Of a stretch of DNA of 64,000 bases, positions 1 through 12,676 are shown in pieces. This stretch comes from Paramecium pentaurelia (taxonomy: Eukaryota; Ciliophora; Oligohymenophorea; Peniculida; Parameciidae). A program made the position numbers and the translations under genes. Where the stretch lies: positions 192,212-256,211 of the forward strand of contig CAJJDO010000081.1 of assembly GCA_905183005.1 (NCBI GenBank). Direction: 5' to 3'. Each line of letters begins with the position of its first letter. Positions within the stretch are counted from its first letter, which is position 1. The notes under the pieces are model-generated. The model did no database searches. It was not told the origin of the DNA and saw only the letters and a program-made list of their open reading frames with translations.

Positions 1-576
1 CTACAGGATATATGAATTTAGGCAATTATCATTACTCACATCAATTATTGAATTCTTCAATACTTTATATATCACATCTAAAAATTTTCTACTTTTAATT
101 TGCATCAATTCTAATTTTTTATCTTTGTGATAATACAAAATGTCTCAATTACAACCTTTGTTAATTAGCCCTTAAAATATGATGTACTATGAAGTAAAAA
201 ATTCATCACTTACTTCAATCCAATTACTAACTTCACAGCTTGCTTTTTTTAGTTATATTTTCCCCATTTTACTTTCACCTTACGATTAATAATTTACATT
301 CATTATTTCCAAGTTTCTATACTTTATCAATTCAAGTATTCTTAACCTCTTATACTTTGCTTTGCTATTAAATAAATATTAAAGCGGATTATCCTTAATT
401 CATTCTACAATCAGAGCATATTATATATAATATTAAATATCCTTATCTCTGCAATTGCTTAGAGTCTCACTCTGCCCATTTATAGTTGGCTTACTAATCT
501 GTTAATAATCCTACCTATATTTTTTTTACAGCATAGAAATACAAAATTCAAACAATTAGGTTATTCTTAATTCCAT
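1..576 (-). CDS. Unidentified protein, 3' end outside window
   Basis: A minus-strand reading frame starts at the ATG whose complement is at 574-576 (MELRITQLFEF...) and runs off the left edge, so its C-terminus is missing. The peptide is rich in Lys, Asn and Gln, with no membrane segment or motif I recognise. Two irregularities break the frame. An in-frame TGA near position 400 sits inside a GTAGAATGAATTAAG stretch that would be a 15-nt intron if spliced. A frame change near 195-225 is best explained by a mini-intron ending in TTCATAG. The last visible stretch (LRHFVLSQRQKIRID) reads cleanly to position 1. It could be a real gene with one unusually short intron or a decaying copy. No function is proposed. 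Confidence 0.45.
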
Positions 577-1179
577 AAAATTATTTATATTGATCAATTA
601 TTGGCTTTCATTTTGAATAGACAAAAAAGTTGATATAAAGAATATATAGACTTGAAAAACCGTTTATATTTTCAGAATAAACGGAATTCAAAACATGGGA
701 TGTTTATATATTGAACAAAAGAATATGTAAATTAAAATTGTTTAATTTTATAAAAATTTTAATATAATGAAATTTCTTGACTAGCCTTATAACATTTTTT
801 TATATAGATATCCCCTATAATATATGAATGTTAATAATTATAGGTAATATACTAATAATTGTGATTAGAGACTAAAAATCTGTATTCTATAAATATGGAT
901 ATATATGGAACTTATAGAAGGATATATTACTATAGGTCTAAGTTTTATCCAAAAGGTTTCAAATAAAATTTGAAATCTCTAAATAATCTAATCTATAGCT
1001 GATTGTTAATAATATATAGTCGATGAATCACATTTATTATCAAAATTTTAATTATTATTATTTATTGAGATAAAATTGTTTTCAAATAAAATATGGAATG
1101 ATTTAATGTTCAATAATTTTTATGAATTTAACCCATAAAGCCATAAAAATTACTTAATATTATCATTAGCTTCATTTTA
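577..1179. other. Intergenic, divergent gene pair
   Basis: About 600 bp of very AT-rich DNA lie between two divergently transcribed genes (starts at 576 and 1180), so it should contain both promoters. A short inverted repeat with arms CCGTTTA and TAAACGG sits near 660-685, just upstream of the left gene. I see no other structure. Confidence 0.5.
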
Positions 1180-2134
1180 ATGAACAATTATTTGTTAGAT
1201 TAGAATAATCAACAAAAATACCTCAATCCATAGACTTTTGAAACATTAGATGGAAGAGTTTAGAAGATGAATTAATTTGAATGTATTTAACATACTATTT
1301 TCTTAGTTTAAGATTACTAAAAGGATTCTTAAATAAGAGTTGATTTTTTCAAGAAAATGTATAGTTTTTTGACATTTGAGTTTCTTTTTAATTTTGGAAT
1401 GATTGCTTTAGGATTTGACACTGACTTGAAAGAATTGCTAATACATACCTATTATCAATGCTACGAATAACAGAATTATATCATTTGTGATTACCATAAT
1501 TCACCAGCTTGGTTATTCTATGTTTCTTTGATTATTTCAATAATCTTGTAATTCACATTATACTTTGGAGGAACAATAGTGAGAAAGGTAACAATATATA
1601 ATGTAAATCATAGACTCCTGTAAATTACATTATATTCATTTTGTACTTAGTTTTCTATGGATTTACATTATCAGCTATATCTATTTTTATGGCAATAAGT
1701 TAAGGAAAATTAGCTGTTTGGATTACTTGGACTGTTGATTTGCTAATAATATTAACATTTACAATTTATGGGTACTTTAAAAGAGAGAGATTTCTTAGTC
1801 AAGTAAATATCATTCCATATTTTATAGTTAGTGCCATTATCATTTTTTGTATAGCCATTCCTTTCGTATTCTTTTTGATAATGTATAATTTTCATTATGC
1901 ATGGATGGGATTTTTTTATGGATTAGTCAGTATAATGTACGGATTCTATTTGATGTTGGAAACAAGATCAATAATGAGGAAAGGAGTAAGAATTTATTTA
2001 ATAACATAAAGGGATTAATTTTGTAAATTGATGACTATTTGGCTGGATCTTTGTTACTTTATGGTCTTATGGTATAACCATTAGTAAGAATATTTGAACT
2101 TTTAAAAGAAACTTGTGGAAATAGAAGCTAATGA
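1180..2134 (+). CDS. Bax inhibitor-1 / Lifeguard (TMBIM) membrane protein
   Basis: The predicted protein has 292 aa after removal of three introns (1283-1306, 1588-1613, 1986-2011; 24, 26 and 26 nt). The exon sum is an exact multiple of three. A hydrophilic N-terminus of about 50 residues leads to the entry motif IRVDFFKKMYSFL, followed by six or seven hydrophobic helices. The C-terminus reads DDYLAGSLLLYGLMVQPLV, matching the family's acidic turn and last helix (family usually D-x-Y plus LYLDIINLF). TMBIM proteins are ER/Golgi membrane proteins that modulate Ca2+ leak and cell-death or stress responses. The start was chosen because it is the first in-frame ATG and intron 1 joins cleanly to it. 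It is the only clearly intact, recognisable gene in the left 9 kb. Confidence 0.85.
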
Positions 2135-3503
2135 AATTATAATAAATAAAATAATTATGTCAAGATATATTAATTAGTATTTAACAAGATTTAATGATAA
2201 ATACTTATTTTAAACTTTAATTATCCAAAATGTAATAAATATGTGAAGATATTGTATTTATAAAATTATAAGCAATTTTTGAATTTTCAAAATTCTGCAA
2301 ATAGTAATTATTATATAAAAGGATTTTTTTTATACATATCTTTTAATTCTTAATTAATATCCTGTTAATTGGTTTTAATAATCATCATTTCCATATTAAA
2401 ATAACATTCATTAAGCTTATTCATTTTTACTTTTTTATTCCTTTTTAACCAATAGAAAATGAGATTACTTCCTCTCAATACAGGTTTAATGGGAAAGATG
2501 AAATTCTAAGATTGTGATTGCTGGTACCCTAAAAAAAATGCTTTTCAATATATAAGAAAACAAACCTATTTCTTCTTTCTACATGAAGTATTTGTGAAAT
2601 AAAATATTTTAATTTCTAAAAGAGAAAATTAGTCTGGAGGGAGCCATATTCAGATTCTATAATCAATTACAAGGATATTTAAAACATAAAATAATTGAAC
2701 CGAAAACTGAATTCAAGCTTCAACTTTTAGAATGCTGATTTTGATTTAACTTTCATTTCTATTGTTAGAATAACTAATTTTAATTCTATTTTGTTCAACA
2801 AATAATATCTAAGTAAATTGAAGATTTTGAAATATTAAAAATTATCTGATTTTTTTATTAATAGTTGTGCTTACTTAATAGTTTTGGCAATTAATGGTTA
2901 TTAGTGTACCAAGTGGATTAAATTTTAATGATCTCTCAGTTTCAATATTTTTAATACTTCTACTGAATTAATATAATTAAATATAAATAAATATTGGAAA
3001 GCTCAAAAGAGTGATCAATTTCTGCATATGACAATATAATATCTATTTATCTTAAATTTAAACAACAAAAGAATATGTTTTTACAGTAAATAATAAATAA
3101 TTAAGATAATAATATTATTTTGAATAATTGCTGTTGATATTTTACTTAATAGAAAATTTATTAATAATTGATCAATTAGACAAAAGGTTGTTTCATATAT
3201 TAGGAGCTCTAGATAAAACACTAATTGGATGCTCCTCTTGAATACAATCTAAGAGTGAGAAGTTATTTTGAAAAAATTGAATGAAATTTATATCTGAACA
3301 ATGAAATGATGATCCAGATATTGAATATTTATTATCCTTTATAACATGTATGAACAAGGGATAGCTTTTACAATGTATTTGGAAAGCAACTTCATTTATT
3401 ATTATAAACCTTATTTTCACTAAATTAATTCAAAAATAATATATTGAATATATGGATGCAAAGGATCTAATTACGCATTTAATCTAACATATTTATTCAA
3501 TCT
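2135..3503. other. AT-rich DNA with no convincing gene
   Basis: No long TGA-free frame with coding character is visible. A minus-strand open stretch of about 75 codons at 3193-3420 ends in TGA (…ISVLSRAPNI) and has reasonable residue composition. It has no ATG before an upstream in-frame TGA, so it may be a leftover exon of a lost gene. Confidence 0.4.
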
Positions 3504-3914
3504 TCAAATGATAATTAATTAGATTGAGAATCCAATTAAAAGTTTATATTAAAATTTAGACTCTATTAATTGTTTGATTCTGAATAAAATTAAATATTTT
3601 TTTAACTATATAAAATATTATTCTAAGACTTTCATAAAAATATTTATATTCTAAAAAGTAGTACTTATTATAATCAGATTTTAATTTTAGTCGAAATAAA
3701 AAGCAAACTTGGTGATGGAAATTTATAGATGAACTCTTGTTAATAATTACATAAATACTTCTGATGAAACAATTGATGATGTTTATATATTTGATCTTAT
3801 TTGTGTGAGACAATATAATATACTTAATAATTTGCATCCATTTTCACAAGTAACACATATAGAATTTACTGCAACAACAGAAAAACTTGGCTTACATTTA
3901 TCACAAATTGAAGC
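3504..3914 (-). pseudogene. Relic of a cysteine-rich surface-type protein
   Basis: A 137-codon minus-strand frame lies between TGA codons and lacks an ATG. Its upstream end contains Cys pairs spaced as in the furin-like/growth-factor-receptor Cys-rich modules common in ciliate surface proteins: CDKC, then CVTC and CENGC. Downstream the composition becomes low-complexity without further Cys. Upstream (toward 3990) another frame shows ECVFHITVLP, which would fit continuation of the same gene after a frameshift. I read this as a decayed fragment. The alternative is one exon of a gene whose splicing I could not reconstruct. Confidence 0.35.
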
Positions 3915-4655
3915 TCAGTATAGGCAATACAGTTATATGAAAAACGCACTCATAAGTCATTAGCTTAAGATTATCCTTGATCACAACTCCAAGTTAATAA
4001 ATCTTATTAAAGTATTCTTATATAAACAGTTAAAAAAGGTATAAATACAAAAATGGAAATGAAAATAAATAAATAATAGAGTTAAATTATTGATTTTCTT
4101 GTAAATTTCTACATTTAGGCAAAAATTGGTTGTATTAATAAATTTATATATGAATATTGATGTAAACATAACATTATAATTACAATAATAATAAAATAAA
4201 AAATAGAATAGTATACTTAAAAATTAAATAAGGAGTAACAGATCATAACTGAGGAAAATTATTAAAATAAAATATTTAATGTTTTCAGATTGAGATCTTA
4301 AAGAAACAGTGCATGATTAGTTTCATAGAAATCTTAGAAAAATTGTTATCGTATATTAAAAAAGATGCCATCTAATTGCAATTAATTTCATTGTTAATTA
4401 TCCATTTAAGATTAAGAAATAATAAAAAACAAATAAAAATAGCTTAATATTAGAATCCATTTAAAAAAAAAAATATTTTAATGGTTTATATTTCTATTTA
4501 AAAATAAATAATTTTTTCATCCCTTTCTTTAATCTCTAAGGGTTTTGTTAAATATTCAAATTTATAAAAAAAATTAAGAAAAATTCATAAGATTTAAGAT
4601 CTGAAAATTAATTAGAAATAGGATCTCTAAATTATTATAATTCATCTTACCATAT
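3915..4655. other. AT-rich spacer
   Basis: No supportable gene. Apart from the possible continuation of the Cys-rich relic at its left edge, the interval is low-complexity A/T sequence leading to the start of the large gene at 4656. Confidence 0.4.
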
Positions 4656-7600
4656 ATGCTTATATATGGGTTAACAGACTTTAATAATTAATTCTCATTA
4701 TTCCCAACAGAAGGTGAAATTTTTTAATTTGACTTATCTGAAATTTTTAGTGACCGTAGCTTTACCTGCAAAATTCATCCTTAAGTTCCATATGTTGAAT
4801 TAATAAATAAGCATTAAGAAATTTATCGTACAAAAGGGAGATGTAAATATTAAAGATCTATATTAGAATTTTTATCATTAGCATCAAATAATACACATTT
4901 TTTCGCTCTATCATAAGATAACGAAGTTTTTATTTATGAATGGAAGAATTAAAATATTTATTAAGTTGAAAAACCTATTCCTATTGATCCTTCATTTAAA
5001 TGCTTAAACATAAATTAATTTTTAGGTTTTGAAATTTTACTTGATTGTTACAAGAATAACTAATTATTTTTTTTTTAAATAATAGACTCATAACCAAAAA
5101 TTGCTAATTAGTCCTAATCCTTTTTACCAATATCAACAAAAATAAAATCAATAGTTAATGATTCAAAAACTTTTTTAATATACGCTTAATATTTTCAGAA
5201 TTATTCGATTCTCACACTAATTTCAGATAATTTTAAAAATTTAAGTTGCTACTCTAATTAATTTAATGATTTTGATACTCCTAATTAAATAAATCCTTAT
5301 ATTTATGTAATTACTTCAAAAGAGATTTTTTAGTTTTTCATATCATCTGACTTTGAGTTTCAATTAACTTTCAACTTTACCACTAATAATGATAATGAGT
5401 AATTTACTAATATTATAGTTTATGAAAATTCTAAATAATACTGTGATTATATTTTGGTTTTGCTATAGTTAAGCTCTCCTTTTGGTTATAAAGATGTTAA
5501 TTAGTATTTTGGGTGTGAATACTCAATAATCTACAATAATATAGGATTTAACGATGATCTTGATTCATCTATTGAAAAGATAATATCAAATAAGCAATTT
5601 ATAATATACTAGTTAAATATGGATATAGTAAAATTGAGTTCAATAGATGATTTTATTTTCTAACTTTATCTAGAAATAAATCATTAATCCTAATTATATA
5701 TCAATGTAGATAATGAATTATAATTCAAAAAAAGTATTCGTTATATTTTAATTTGATTAAGATATAGTTGTTTATTACATTTCATAGCCCAAATTAAAAA
5801 TTAATTTAACAAACTAAATTATTGAACAATATAATTATGATTTCTCTCTATTGTGTAATAATATAAGAAATACTTTATTTGAAGAAATAATTGAACATTT
5901 CTTCACATACTTTGAATATATACATATTAATCTATAAATTAACCTTTAAATTTTGCTTTAAAATGATACAAATATTTATGTAATGTTTAATTAAGATTTT
6001 CCATAGGATATACTTTAACCTGATGTTTTGATAAATTTTTTTAGTTTTTCTGGATAATTATTAAATTATTCACCTAATTAAGATAAAAACTTGTTAAATT
6101 ATAAATAAGCAACTTTTAAAAAAATTGGTGAAATTAGTGAAAAATTTAAATTAGTTTAATTCATTTAAGGGGTGTTAACCAATACTCAAAATATATATAT
6201 AGTAGGATATAATAATTATTAGCTCAGTATTTTACTATGCGAGATTGGTGAATTTGATAGAAGTTATTTATGCATTACATAAAATTCAATAGAAATTTAA
6301 ATAAATGCTTTATCTTTAAAAACTGCCTAAAGCATTTATCCTGAAATTATTGTAATAGGACTCAAAGACAATAATACCATCTACTTATTTAAACAAAACT
6401 AAAATAACAATATTTATAATTAATTAAATTTTACTTTTGAACAAGAATTTTCAGATTTTCAAGTAACTTATTAAAACATAATAATATTAATTCAAAAATA
6501 AGAAGTTTAAATAATGTCATTAAATTTTACAAATAAATTTACTATAAATTAATAGTATATAAATTAACATTTTTAAAATATTGAGTTCTAACCTACATAG
6601 ATTGTTATAAATACATAAACTTTATCATCTTTTTTATTTATCAATAATGTTCATTCTGTTATTATAGTTTCAATAGATAAAAATAACTTGCCAATACCTA
6701 TTAGTCTACTTTCAGCTGGCATAGAAATTAAATAAATTAATTTAGTAAACTAATAACTAATTTTGTCTGATCTTTGTAACAATAATCAGAAAATCTGTTT
6801 TGAATGTTTAAAATTTACCCAAATTCTATTATGTAAAAAGTTTATATAGTGTAAATTATGATAATCATATATTGATATCATCTGATAACTTGTTTTTCTA
6901 TATTACTTTTAGCAATCACACATTATATATCTATAATCCTATATTACCATAACATATGAGTTTATATTATATGGTAGAGTTAACATCACCAATTAAATGT
7001 AATTGGGCATTTTATGACCACTATAACTGGCAAAACTACTTTGATTAATCTATAATACTTAACAATAATAGTTTTTATCTACTTTCTGAAAATTAGGCTA
7101 TTGAAATTTTTTTTCAAAATGAAGATTAAATCTTTAGTAATTCAACTCATTATCCATAAATTATTTATAATTATAGTGTTACCTCCATAATTAATTCAAA
7201 TGTTAGTTATAATTAATAGAAGAATTTAGGTTTAAAAAAAAAAATCAAATACATATTACTCCTAATTAAAGTGTTACTTTATTTTCAAACTTCACAATAT
7301 TTTAGCCTTAAAATTTTAAAACAGTTATTCTCACCAAAGAAAATTTGAATTTTCAAGAAAACAATTTCACTTATCCTATGAGTTTAATACTTAATAGATA
7401 AATTGATTATTGTGGATCAACAATTGATAATGAAACCTATAAGTTAAGCGAACTTTGCAGTTTAAGTTATTTTGCTTCTAATTCTAGCAAAATACCATAT
7501 TCGTAAAATTACTAACTAATTACTTCAATAAATAATCAATTTTTTGCCTTTTAGAATAATTAATACATTTCAATTTTCTATGACAATCTGACAAAAGTTG

Positions 7601-9029
7601 CAAATTATACATATTCTAATCTAAATTTGAGCGATTGTATAAAATCTACATCTTATGATTACACATTGTATTCAATTTGTTAAAATGATTCTACTTAGTA
7701 TTGGCTGATTTTTCAGATTAATTAAAATGGTACTTTAATTATATTAACAAATTTAAAAAAACTTAATCAAACTTTTTCAAATATTTCAAAAATACATTGT
7801 ATTTTAGATCAAATGCTTGTCTTAGGATCCTTAAATTAATAAAGGCAATAATTGTATTGGTTTAACTAATCTAATAACATATTTTAGTAAATAAATAAAG
7901 ACCCATCGAATTATGGGTGTAAAGATTTTTCTGGTGCCTAATTTCTATAAGATAATTTGTAATAAAAATAAGACTCAATCATTATTTTCTATATTGTAGA
8001 AATGAAGGTTTTCCATAGACAAATGTTAGTTTTTGGAAATTCAACCATATTCATAATTAATCCCAATGAAGTTATCTTGCCTGACTGCTTTAATTAAAAA
8101 TGTACACAAGATGAATATTTTATTTTATCTTCTCATCCTCTTTGGATTCTAATTATTTAAGTATATTATTTAAATGTTATAATTTTTTTGAGTGATTTTG
8201 TCAGCAAAATTTAATAAATCCTTAAACTAAATTTGAGTATATTGAGTTTAGTTACATTGTTAATGTAAACTTTTAGAACTCTTTTAATTATTAAGAGTTT
8301 TTTAATTTTTAGAATTCCTTTTATACTTATTAGTAATCTTTTGGAGCAGTTATAAAAACTCTTCCAAATTATGGTAATTCAGATAATTTAGGGAATTCTG
8401 TTTATTAAAATGGTGTACTGATGCAGTAATTCAAATTAAAAGAATAATAAAACAACGAAAATAAATATATTGTTGGAACTTATTACTTGAACAACCTAGC
8501 AGAAAATATTGATGTGACTATACCTATTTTGATGTATGGTTCATTTAAGACATTATCTAATTAATATGGAATGATTGTAAACAAAAAATACAGGTTATGA
8601 AAAACTCATTCAAAATATTTTTATATTTGGTATAAAATTATCAAAAAAAGATAAAAAGATATACCATATAAATTTATTTATTTAGTTTACTTGATTGTAG
8701 GGAACAGGAACATGTTTATATTTTTTAAACGATTAAATATTAAATAATTCTATAAGTACAATTGGAGATTTTAACTTTATTCTACATGGAATGTAACCTG
8801 TTATTTTTTTCAGAAGAATAAAATGATGAATGTTTCTATTTATTGTTAAAATGCATTTTCAAATGGTATTTATAACATTACATTCTATCTACTTGAAATA
8901 GAGAAAGAACACCGAAAGTGGATTTATTCTCTGATTTCAATAATAATTTTACTTTTGATAGCTTTTTATTGTTAAGTTAGAATCAGTACAAGAGATGCAG
9001 GATATATAAATACCGAAATTGAATTATGA
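4656..9029 (+). pseudogene. Large secreted/type I membrane protein gene, frame disrupted
   Basis: Over 4.3 kb of plus-strand sequence codes in the TGA-stop code for one large Ser/Asn/Ile/Phe-rich protein of about 1,400 residues. It ends with a single hydrophobic helix (WIYSLISIIILLLIAFYC) and a short basic tail, so it looks like a surface protein with a C-terminal anchor. The first ATG after a stop is at 4656 (MLIYGLTDFNN), but no good signal peptide is seen there and an upstream exon may be missing. The frame changes near 5075, 5757, 6850, 7240, 8180 and 8600-8820. The 5757 change fits a 28-nt intron. The changes near 5070 and 7235 fall in runs of about 10 T and 11 A, pointing to homopolymer indels (mutation or sequencing error). 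I did not recognise a family. It is either a real gene with assembly indels or a recent pseudogene. Confidence 0.5.
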
Positions 9030-9848
9030 TTTATATCAACAATCCATCATTAATTATTGAATTTATATTTATATTTTTTTTTTATTTATTTACTATAAAA
9101 TCAAATAATGCAGTAAATATTTATTCACTTTCCTTTTCATTTATTAATAAAATATACAACTATTTAATAATCTTAAAAACTATTTTAATTTAAATTCATT
9201 TTATTTTAGATAAACCATCTATAGAATATTTGCAATAATATTTAGTTGAATTATTAATTTATTATTCGGTTTCCATCATTATTAAATTCTGTAATAATTC
9301 TTAATTTCTTCGATTTATATCGTCTCCAAGGTTAACATAATAATTTTCATCTGTATTAGATTTATAAGTTAGGATAATTTTCATTACTAAATAATAAGTA
9401 TCATCATATATTTAGTTGATTGATTACAATGTTTATTGTACAAATAAATAAAATATATAAGTTAATAATCTAATCTATGATAAATTTATTTGTCTATAAT
9501 TATTATGGAAATCATAAACTGTGTATTAATGAATAATGTTATATAATCAAATTATCTATATTTATAATTAATTATAGAGAAAGTAGATTAATAATTATAT
9601 TTGAAACATATTTAAGTATTTTATTTATGAAACTTTATGTATAAATAATTAATAAGATATATATATAATATATATTCTCTTAAATAGATAATAATAAATT
9701 TTGTATTTAGACTCTTTAAATTATCATTAATCTAAAAAGAATTTTATTTTTATATCATTTTTTTTTCTTACTATTTTTACAAAATTCAATTGCCCTAAAA
9801 ATAACCTAGTTTATACAAGCGATTAGTAATTCTGATCCAATTAGTATT
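9030..9848. other. AT-rich intergenic DNA, convergent 3' ends
   Basis: About 820 bp between the 3' ends of the large plus-strand gene and the minus-strand membrane protein. Composition is extremely A/T-rich with TA runs near 9655-9680. No gene is seen. Confidence 0.5.
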
Positions 9849-10779
9849 TCAATAATTGATAATCGAATAATCTATATTATCAATGTTTTTAATTACTTTT
9901 TGTTAACTTAGTATTTTCTTTGATTCCCAAATCAAAAAGAAACCAAAAGTGATTAAAATTATGCTATTTAAACTAAAATAAATAGCATAATTGGGCGACA
10001 TTTTGATATAAGTTATTAAGAATAAAAGAGTTGGAATTAATATAAATGTTGCTCCAACTTAAATGTTAAGAATTTATTATACTTCCATAATTGATTTCAC
10101 TTTTTGTTTTCATTGAATAAAATGCAAAACAAAAAATAATCACAAATGCATTTACCCATCCAACTAAAATCAAACCAATTCCAAAATTATAGGCAATCAA
10201 TATACATATTGTTGAGATCGTCAATGCATAACAAGAAAATATTACTATTAATAACACTAATTGTGAAACCCAAAATTGCTAATAAAATAATTATAATAAA
10301 TTTACTTTTCGAATATAAGTTATTCCTAAATTCAACCAAATTTATAGAATTACTCCGATTATAAAAAAACAGTAAAATAAATAGGTTGGTTTAATATCAT
10401 AACTATCTATTTGAGAAACAAGACAACCCTTCTCACATTCTAATGCTTTTTTTGTTTCACAATAACAAAAGTCTTTAATATTCGGAGATTTGGTAATCAA
10501 CCAAAATTATAATTCAGAGAAAAGACCAAGGAGAATTACTGCAGGAATGATAAAATTTTCAATGACTAATGCTGCGTATACACTACTTATATAATCTGCT
10601 CTTTTCAAAGAATCATTTAGTTTTTGATCATCTTTTATATTTTTAAAATATCAATTACTTTCTATTGATTCAACTTCAAATTATTAAGTATATTGAGTTT
10701 AGTTTGACTCTAGACTATCATCGATGTAATGTAAAGGCTAATTAGGTTGATTTTTCTCATAACTAGTGTATATATACAT
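9849..10779 (-). CDS. Multi-pass membrane protein, unknown family
   Basis: A 283-aa protein after three introns (27, 27 and 25 nt), with exons summing to an exact multiple of three. The N-terminus (MYIYTSYEKNQP...) is acidic and Gln-rich, about 65 residues. Four or five hydrophobic helices follow, including a first helix ending GLFSELQFW, a Cys-bearing loop (DFCYCETKKALECEKGCL) between helices 1 and 2, and a run of helices from QLVLLIVIFSCYALT to LIWESKK. Four Cys in the loop suggest an extracytoplasmic disulfide-bonded segment. A palindrome around 9957-9990 lies inside coding sequence. I do not recognise the family. Confidence 0.7.
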
Positions 10780-10918
10780 CTTATTGTATATATTTTTAAT
10801 AATGTAAAATAAATTCCATATTTTCTAGATATGAATTGGTAATTAATTAAAATTAATATAATTTATATGTATTAACAATTTACGTAAGAATTAACAACAT
10901 TTAGAATTAAAAAGTAAC

Positions 10919-10957
10919 TATTTCAATTAGAAAAAATGTATTTTTCTAATTGAAATA
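10919..10957. repeat. Perfect 17-bp inverted repeat (hairpin)
   Basis: The arms 10919-10935 and 10941-10957 are exact reverse complements (TTTCAATTAG in the left arm, CTAATTGAAA in the right), separated by the 5-nt loop ATGTA. It lies about 140 bp upstream of the start of the minus-strand membrane protein gene. It could be a cruciform, a regulatory hairpin, or the footprint of a small inverted-repeat element. Confidence 0.7.
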
Positions 10958-11689
10958 TTCTAAATTTCAACAATTATTAATTACTGTATCAAGATTGTTT
11001 AAATGATTATTCCATATCATTTTCGGATTAAAATAATATCGTCCATTTATTTTGAATTTTGCACAAACTACTTGCTATTGTTAATTAAATTTATTATATA
11101 TTTGAATACTTTAGTTTAGGTAACATAGAACAAAGATTTATAAATGCAGAGAATTAAATGGAAAAAGTTAAACCTATTTTTATTAGTATTTAGTTTTAAT
11201 ATATTTGAATATTATGCAATATATAGGAAAGGAAGAGATTAAAGAAAAATACGTAGATTAATTTTTGTTTATTAATTTCATCTTCTTAGTTTAAGTATTA
11301 TATTAATTTTCAAAAAAAGATTATTTCTTTTGTGTAAATAGAATATGGTTTTATTTGTATTCTAACTAATTTAAATTTACATTTAATATTCTAAATTCTG
11401 CTAATAACTTCTCTCTACTTCCTTTTCAATCTTCAAATAAATAATTTGAATTATAATTATTAATATCAAAGTATACAATAATTCCTTATCCAGATATTTC
11501 TAATGTTCTTTGAATTTAAATTATCAAAAGGAGATTAGGTAATTGGAGAGTAAATATAAAGATTAACTAAGGGAGAATTATGTAATGTTGATAATAAAGG
11601 AAAATAAAGGAATTAAAACAATTTTTAACAATAAATTATTAATCATAATAAGTTATGATGCAATAATTGAAAAAAAAATTAAAGTTAAT

Positions 11690-11940
11690 ATAAAGTGGAG
11701 TATTATTTAAAATGAAAAAGTGATTCAATAAATAATCAAAAAGCATATAAAAAAGGAAAGAAGGAAGGAATATGGTTAGAAGGAAAAAAAAACTAGGCAA
11801 TAAGAAAGTTCTTGTCATAAATTATTGTGAAGTAGTAAAAATTGAAAAAATATATCAAAATGTAATTTAGTCATCCTAATTATTAATCAAAGACAATTTA
11901 TCATTTGTTGAAATATATAAGTGAAAAGGGAAATTAATAG
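11690..11940 (+). pseudogene. Possible relic of a Gly/Trp/Glu repeat protein
   Basis: One frame contains GKKEGIWLEGKKK followed by charged sequence and a TGA. The G-K-x-G-x-W-x-E pattern resembles MORN-like repeat proteins that are abundant in Paramecium. There is no start codon or longer continuous frame and flanking sequence is degenerate, so I call it a relic only tentatively. Repetitive Lys/Glu composition could also mimic the motif by chance. Confidence 0.25.
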
Positions 11941-12454
11941 TAAATAAGAAAGTAAAATTGATAATTTGATAGTTTTGTATTCAAATTATGGAAAGTAATA
12001 ATTAGTTTATTACTTTAGAGATTTTACAAACGAATAAGATGAAGAATTTATATATGGAGCCAATAAGATGCGGATGGCATAGTCTCATAGCAAAGAAAAG
12101 TATTTTTTAGTATCTCATTCATTTAGAAATGTGAGCTAAATTATAGTGGATAGAATTATTTAGACAAAGTAATTCTAAATTGTTGTCTTAAAAAACAATG
12201 CTGCTCTTAATCTAATTTATTATAATATTATTTAAGGTATTATTTAATTTATTTTGGGTATAAGTTTATTATAATAAAAAAAAAGAATAGGTTTGGATTA
12301 TATTAGTTGTAAAAATTCTCCAAATGAATAAAATCCTAACCGAAAAACCTTATCAAATTATCAAGAAAGAGATTGATTTCTTAAAATATATATTATTATT
12401 TAAGATGCTTCTTCATCATTAATAATTTTTCTTTTTTTAAGATCTTTGACAATA

Positions 12455-12676
12455 TCAATATACTCTTATTAACTTAAATACACTTAAATTGAACTTTAAA
12501 GGGTCTCCCAATCCTAATATTCTTTCTATAATATCTCGATAAACTTATCTGCTTGCTTAAACTATTATTATTATTGTCTTAATATTTTGTTTTACTCTTC
12601 GTTTAGCTTCAAAGATAATTATTCCTATTAGAAAATAGTAAGTTTTATATATTTATATATTCAAATTCTATTACAT
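12455..12676 (-). CDS. Hypothetical short ORF (73 codons)
   Basis: A minus-strand frame begins with ATG at 12674-12676 and ends with TGA at 12455. It reads MQQNLNIQIYKTYYFLIGII, then a basic segment (FEAKRRVKQNIK), and DIIERILGLGDPLKFNLSV. Residue composition is more protein-like than surrounding DNA, but no family is recognised. It may be an exon of a lost gene. Confidence 0.25.
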
